NCBI RefSeq assembly: GCF_041154505.1
Contig: NZ_AP028672.1
Location: forward strand, 2,706,501-2,770,500
Source of the DNA: Acidovorax sp. A79
GTDB lineage: Bacteria; Pseudomonadota; Gammaproteobacteria; Burkholderiales; Burkholderiaceae_C
Direction of reading: 5' to 3'
DNA length: 64,000 nt
Shown here: positions 59,862 to 64,000 of the stretch, piece by piece
Numbering within the stretch: position 1 is the first letter of the stretch
Layout: each line of letters opens with the position of its first letter
Translations under genes and position numbers: made by a program
The notes under the pieces: model-generated
Databases searched by the model: none
What the model was told of the DNA's origin: nothing
Seen by the model: the letters and a program-made list of their open reading frames with translations, nothing else

Positions 59862-60422
59862 TCACTTCCAGCGCACGGGCTCCACATGCACGCTGCCCCG
59901 GGTGCTGCTCAGGGTGATCGCGCCCTCCTGCACCGTGGCCTGCAGCTGCATGCTGCGCTCGGCCAGCTGGGCGAGCGCCTGGGAGGCCTCGGTGGGAATG
60001 CGCCACACCTGCAGCTTTTCCAGCCGCGACAGCTTGGTCTCGATGCCCTTCCACCAGATTTCCGCGGCGTGGTTGAAGCAGTAGACGATCACGGAATCGG
60101 CCTTGCTGCAGGCCTTGGTGAGCGGCTTGTCTTCCGGCTGGCCCACCTCGATCCAGACGCGCTTGCGGCCCGTGAAGTCGGTCAGCGACGCATCCGGGTC
60201 ATCGGGGTCCGACAGGCCCGCGCCAAACGCCAGCGTGGCGTCGCCATTGCACAGGTCGTTGAGCTGGTGCGCGGCAATGGCCAGGGCGGCCAAGCGGACC
60301 ATCATGCGCTCGTCCGTCTCGCTGGGATGGCGGGCGAGCGTGAGCGCATGGTCGGCGTAGTAGCCGTGGTCGATGTCGGCGATCTGGAGATTCGCCTTGA
60401 AGATGGTGGATTTGATGGCCAT
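59862..60422 (-). CDS. yaeQ: YaeQ family protein
   Basis: 186 residues. The start [48 protein letters not shown]-like block and [48 protein letters not shown] match YaeQ. The fold resembles the PD-(D/E)xK nuclease family; a nuclease activity is not established. Early genetic claims link it to RfaH-type effects. purB lies upstream on the same strand beyond a repeat. Confidence 0.93.
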   Translation of the reverse strand: [186 protein letters not shown]

Positions 60423-60430
60423 GCAGCCTC

Positions 60431-60494
60431 ACTACTAAATAGATAGCTGCCAGCGCTTGACAGGCAAGCGCCAGAGGCCAAAAAGGCTGAAAAA
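60431..60494 (+). repeat. dispersed intergenic repeat, copy 5
   Basis: actactaaatagatagctgc, core GCGCTTG-N5-CAAGCGC (60453-60471), then ccagaggccaaaaaggctga. The stem pairs fully with bases different from copy 4 at its end, which is a compensatory change. It lies between purB and yaeQ. Confidence 0.78.
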
Positions 60495-60501
60495 CCTGAG
60501 G

Positions 60502-62600
<2,099 letters not shown>

Positions 62601-62696
62601 GCCGCCCGCCAGCGGCGCGGGGCCGCACGGCCGGACGCCGCGCACGGGCTTGCGGCACGGCACGGCGTGGCGGGCATGCCGTATGCTACGCAGCTT

Positions 62697-63413
62697 ATGA
62701 ACGAAATGGTTCAAAACATCCCCAAGGCCCTTGGCGCGCGCGCCAGCCGGCAACGCGCGGCGCGCGACGCCGCCGCCACGCCGGGCGCGGACCGGGTGCG
62801 CGTCAACGACCCCGACCGCACCATGGCCAACATCCTGCAGGTGGCCACGGCGGAGTTTGCCGACAAGGGCCTGGCGGGGGCGCGCATCGATGAGATCGCG
62901 GCGCTGACCAGCACCAGCAAGCGCATGATCTACTACTACTTCGGTAGCAAGGAAGGCTTGTATGTCGCTGTGCTGGAGGATGCCTACCGGCGCATCCGCC
63001 GCATCGAATCGGAACTGCACCTGGAAGACCTGGCGCCCGAGCAGGCGCTGCGCACGCTGGTCGGGTTCACGGTGGACTACCAGCTCGCCAACCCCGATTT
63101 CATCCGCCTGGTGATGAATGAAAACATGCACCGGGGCGAGTTCATCAGCCGCTCCACGACCATCCAGGAACTCAACATTCCCGTCATCCACGCGGTGCAC
63201 AACGTGTACCAGCGCGGCGTGGCTGCCGGCGTCTTCCGCCCCGACGTGGACCCGGTGGACCTGCACATGTCGATCTCGGCGCTGTGCTTCTTCAACGTGG
63301 CCAACCGCCATACGTTCGGCGCGATCTTCAAGCGCTCGCTCGACACCCCGGCCGCCACGGCGCAACGCCGGGAATCGATCATCGAGATGATCGTGCGCTT
63401 CCTGCGCCCCTGA
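62697..63413 (+). CDS. TetR-family transcriptional regulator
   Basis: 238 residues. N-terminal HTH ANILQVATAEFADKGLAGARIDEIAALTSTSKRMIYYYFGSKEGLYVAVLEDAYRRIR is a full TetR signature. The ligand-binding half includes LVGFTVDYQLANPDFIRLVMNENMHRGEFI and SALCFFNVANRHTFGAIF. The ATG at 62697 is chosen; further ATGs lie upstream at 62676 and downstream at 62706. It precedes the TRAP genes in the same direction, so it is a likely regulator of that uptake system. Confidence 0.9.
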   Translation: MNEMVQNIPKALGARASRQRAARDAAATPGADRVRVNDPDRTMANILQVATAEFADKGLAGARIDEIAALTSTSKRMIYYYFGSKEGLYVAVLEDAYRRIRRIESELHLEDLAPEQALRTLVGFTVDYQLANPDFIRLVMNENMHRGEFISRSTTIQELNIPVIHAVHNVYQRGVAAGVFRPDVDPVDLHMSISALCFFNVANRHTFGAIFKRSLDTPAATAQRRESIIEMIVRFLRP

Positions 63414-63616
63414 ACCACCGGCGCCGGCGCGCGCCACCACGCCCTCTCCCTCTGAACACGCCGCAGCGCGATGCAGCACCGCGCCGGGGAGCATTGCGTC
63501 CCCACGCGGCTGCGGCCGCTACGGCAAAACGGCGTTCAGGGTTTGCACCTAGATCAAATACTAACCAGTTCGTACAAAATTCTTCCAGCCTTTCAACCAC
63601 AACGACTGGAGACACC

Positions 63617-64000
63617 ATGTTCGCACTGGCCGACCGCGTGCTGCGGGGATACACCCGCGTGCTGGATGCATTGGCGGGCCTGTGCCTGGCCATCATGGTG
63701 GTGCTCGTTTTTGGCAATGTGGTGCTGCGCTACACCTTCAACTCCGGCATCACCATCTCCGAAGAGCTGTCGCGCTGGCTGTTCGTGTGGCTGACCTTCA
63801 TGGGTGCCGTGGTGGCGCTGCGCGAACATGGCCACCTGGGCGTGGACGCCCTGGTCTCGCGCCTGCCCACGCTGGGCAAGAAGATCTGCCTCCTGGTGGC
63901 GCAGGTGGCCATGCTCTATGTGTCGTGGCTGCTGCTCACGGGCAGCTGGTCGCAGACGGTCATCAACTGGGAAACCGAAGCCCCCGTGACCGGCGCCTCC
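63617..64000 (+). CDS. TRAP transporter small permease (DctQ), 3' end missing
   Basis: First 128 codons of a DctQ-type subunit. RVLDALAGLCLAIMVVLVFGNVVLRYTFNSGITISEELSRWLFVWLTFMGAVVALREHGHLGVDALVSRLP is the family core with the conserved E-E-x-x-R pattern. Four membrane helices are expected; three are in view. ATG has CTGGAG five bases upstream. The gene runs off the window, and the large permease and binding protein presumably follow. Substrate unknown. Confidence 0.9.
   Translation, partial: MFALADRVLRGYTRVLDALAGLCLAIMVVLVFGNVVLRYTFNSGITISEELSRWLFVWLTFMGAVVALREHGHLGVDALVSRLPTLGKKICLLVAQVAMLYVSWLLLTGSWSQTVINWETEAPVTGAS

Overview
The window is GC-rich chromosomal DNA of a beta-proteobacterium, most likely the Comamonadaceae (Acidovorax-like). 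The evidence is the codon usage, two Bug/TctC-type solute-binding proteins, the recA-recX and sucC-sucD pairs, and an intergenic repeat whose form recalls Comamonadaceae genomes. It holds about 62 protein genes. The first (an EamA transporter) and last (a TRAP small permease) run off the ends. No rRNA, tRNA, insertion sequence, prophage or CRISPR array was seen.

Layout. 0-10 kb: small enzymes and stress or repair genes (GNAT, 3-methyladenine glycosylase, RIO kinase, methyltransferase with TapT, a TPR/winged-helix protein with a beta-propeller protein, a DUF899 protein with a membrane protein, a VOC protein). 10-19 kb: flavin reductase, then a peptide-type ABC operon (binding protein, terminator, two permeases, two ATPases) followed by an alpha/beta hydrolase and an M20 peptidase. 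19-23 kb: tyrosine phosphatase, two AraC regulators, DUF2834, DUF4124-like and PEBP proteins. 23-30 kb: topoisomerase III with a SWIB tail, divergent from a SET methyltransferase, then birA, a SPOR-like protein and a Cys-rich protein. 30-36.5 kb: a carboxylate-sensing block with two Bug proteins, a TctDE-like two-component system, an N-formylglutamate amidohydrolase and a LysR regulator. 36.5-43.7 kb: an HTH/Clp-N pair, MarR, SOS-controlled recA, recX, argC, sucCD and terC.

43.9-54.6 kb is the most unusual part. A CHASE2 Ser/Thr kinase, a PP2C phosphatase, an FHA protein, a CHASE2 adenylate cyclase and a metallo-beta-lactamase-fold cAMP phosphodiesterase lie in one direction. They are followed by an AT-rich cassette of type IV pilin (with a sigma-54-type promoter), a PglL-like oligosaccharyltransferase and a TfpZ-like pilin accessory protein. 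The order suggests phospho- and cAMP-signalling placed next to pilus genes; a functional link is inference.

54.6-64 kb: moaC, an M48 protease, small membrane proteins, a second TerC under a clear yybP-ykoY (Mn2+) riboswitch, DUF1289 and DUF2007 proteins, yaeQ, purB, a GST, a TetR regulator and the start of a TRAP transporter. At regulatory scale the window shows a LysR-type operator shared by both Bug genes, an apparently leaderless promoter with doubled palindromes at the HTH/Clp-N pair, and a dispersed repeat in at least five intergenic gaps whose hairpin keeps pairing while its sequence changes.
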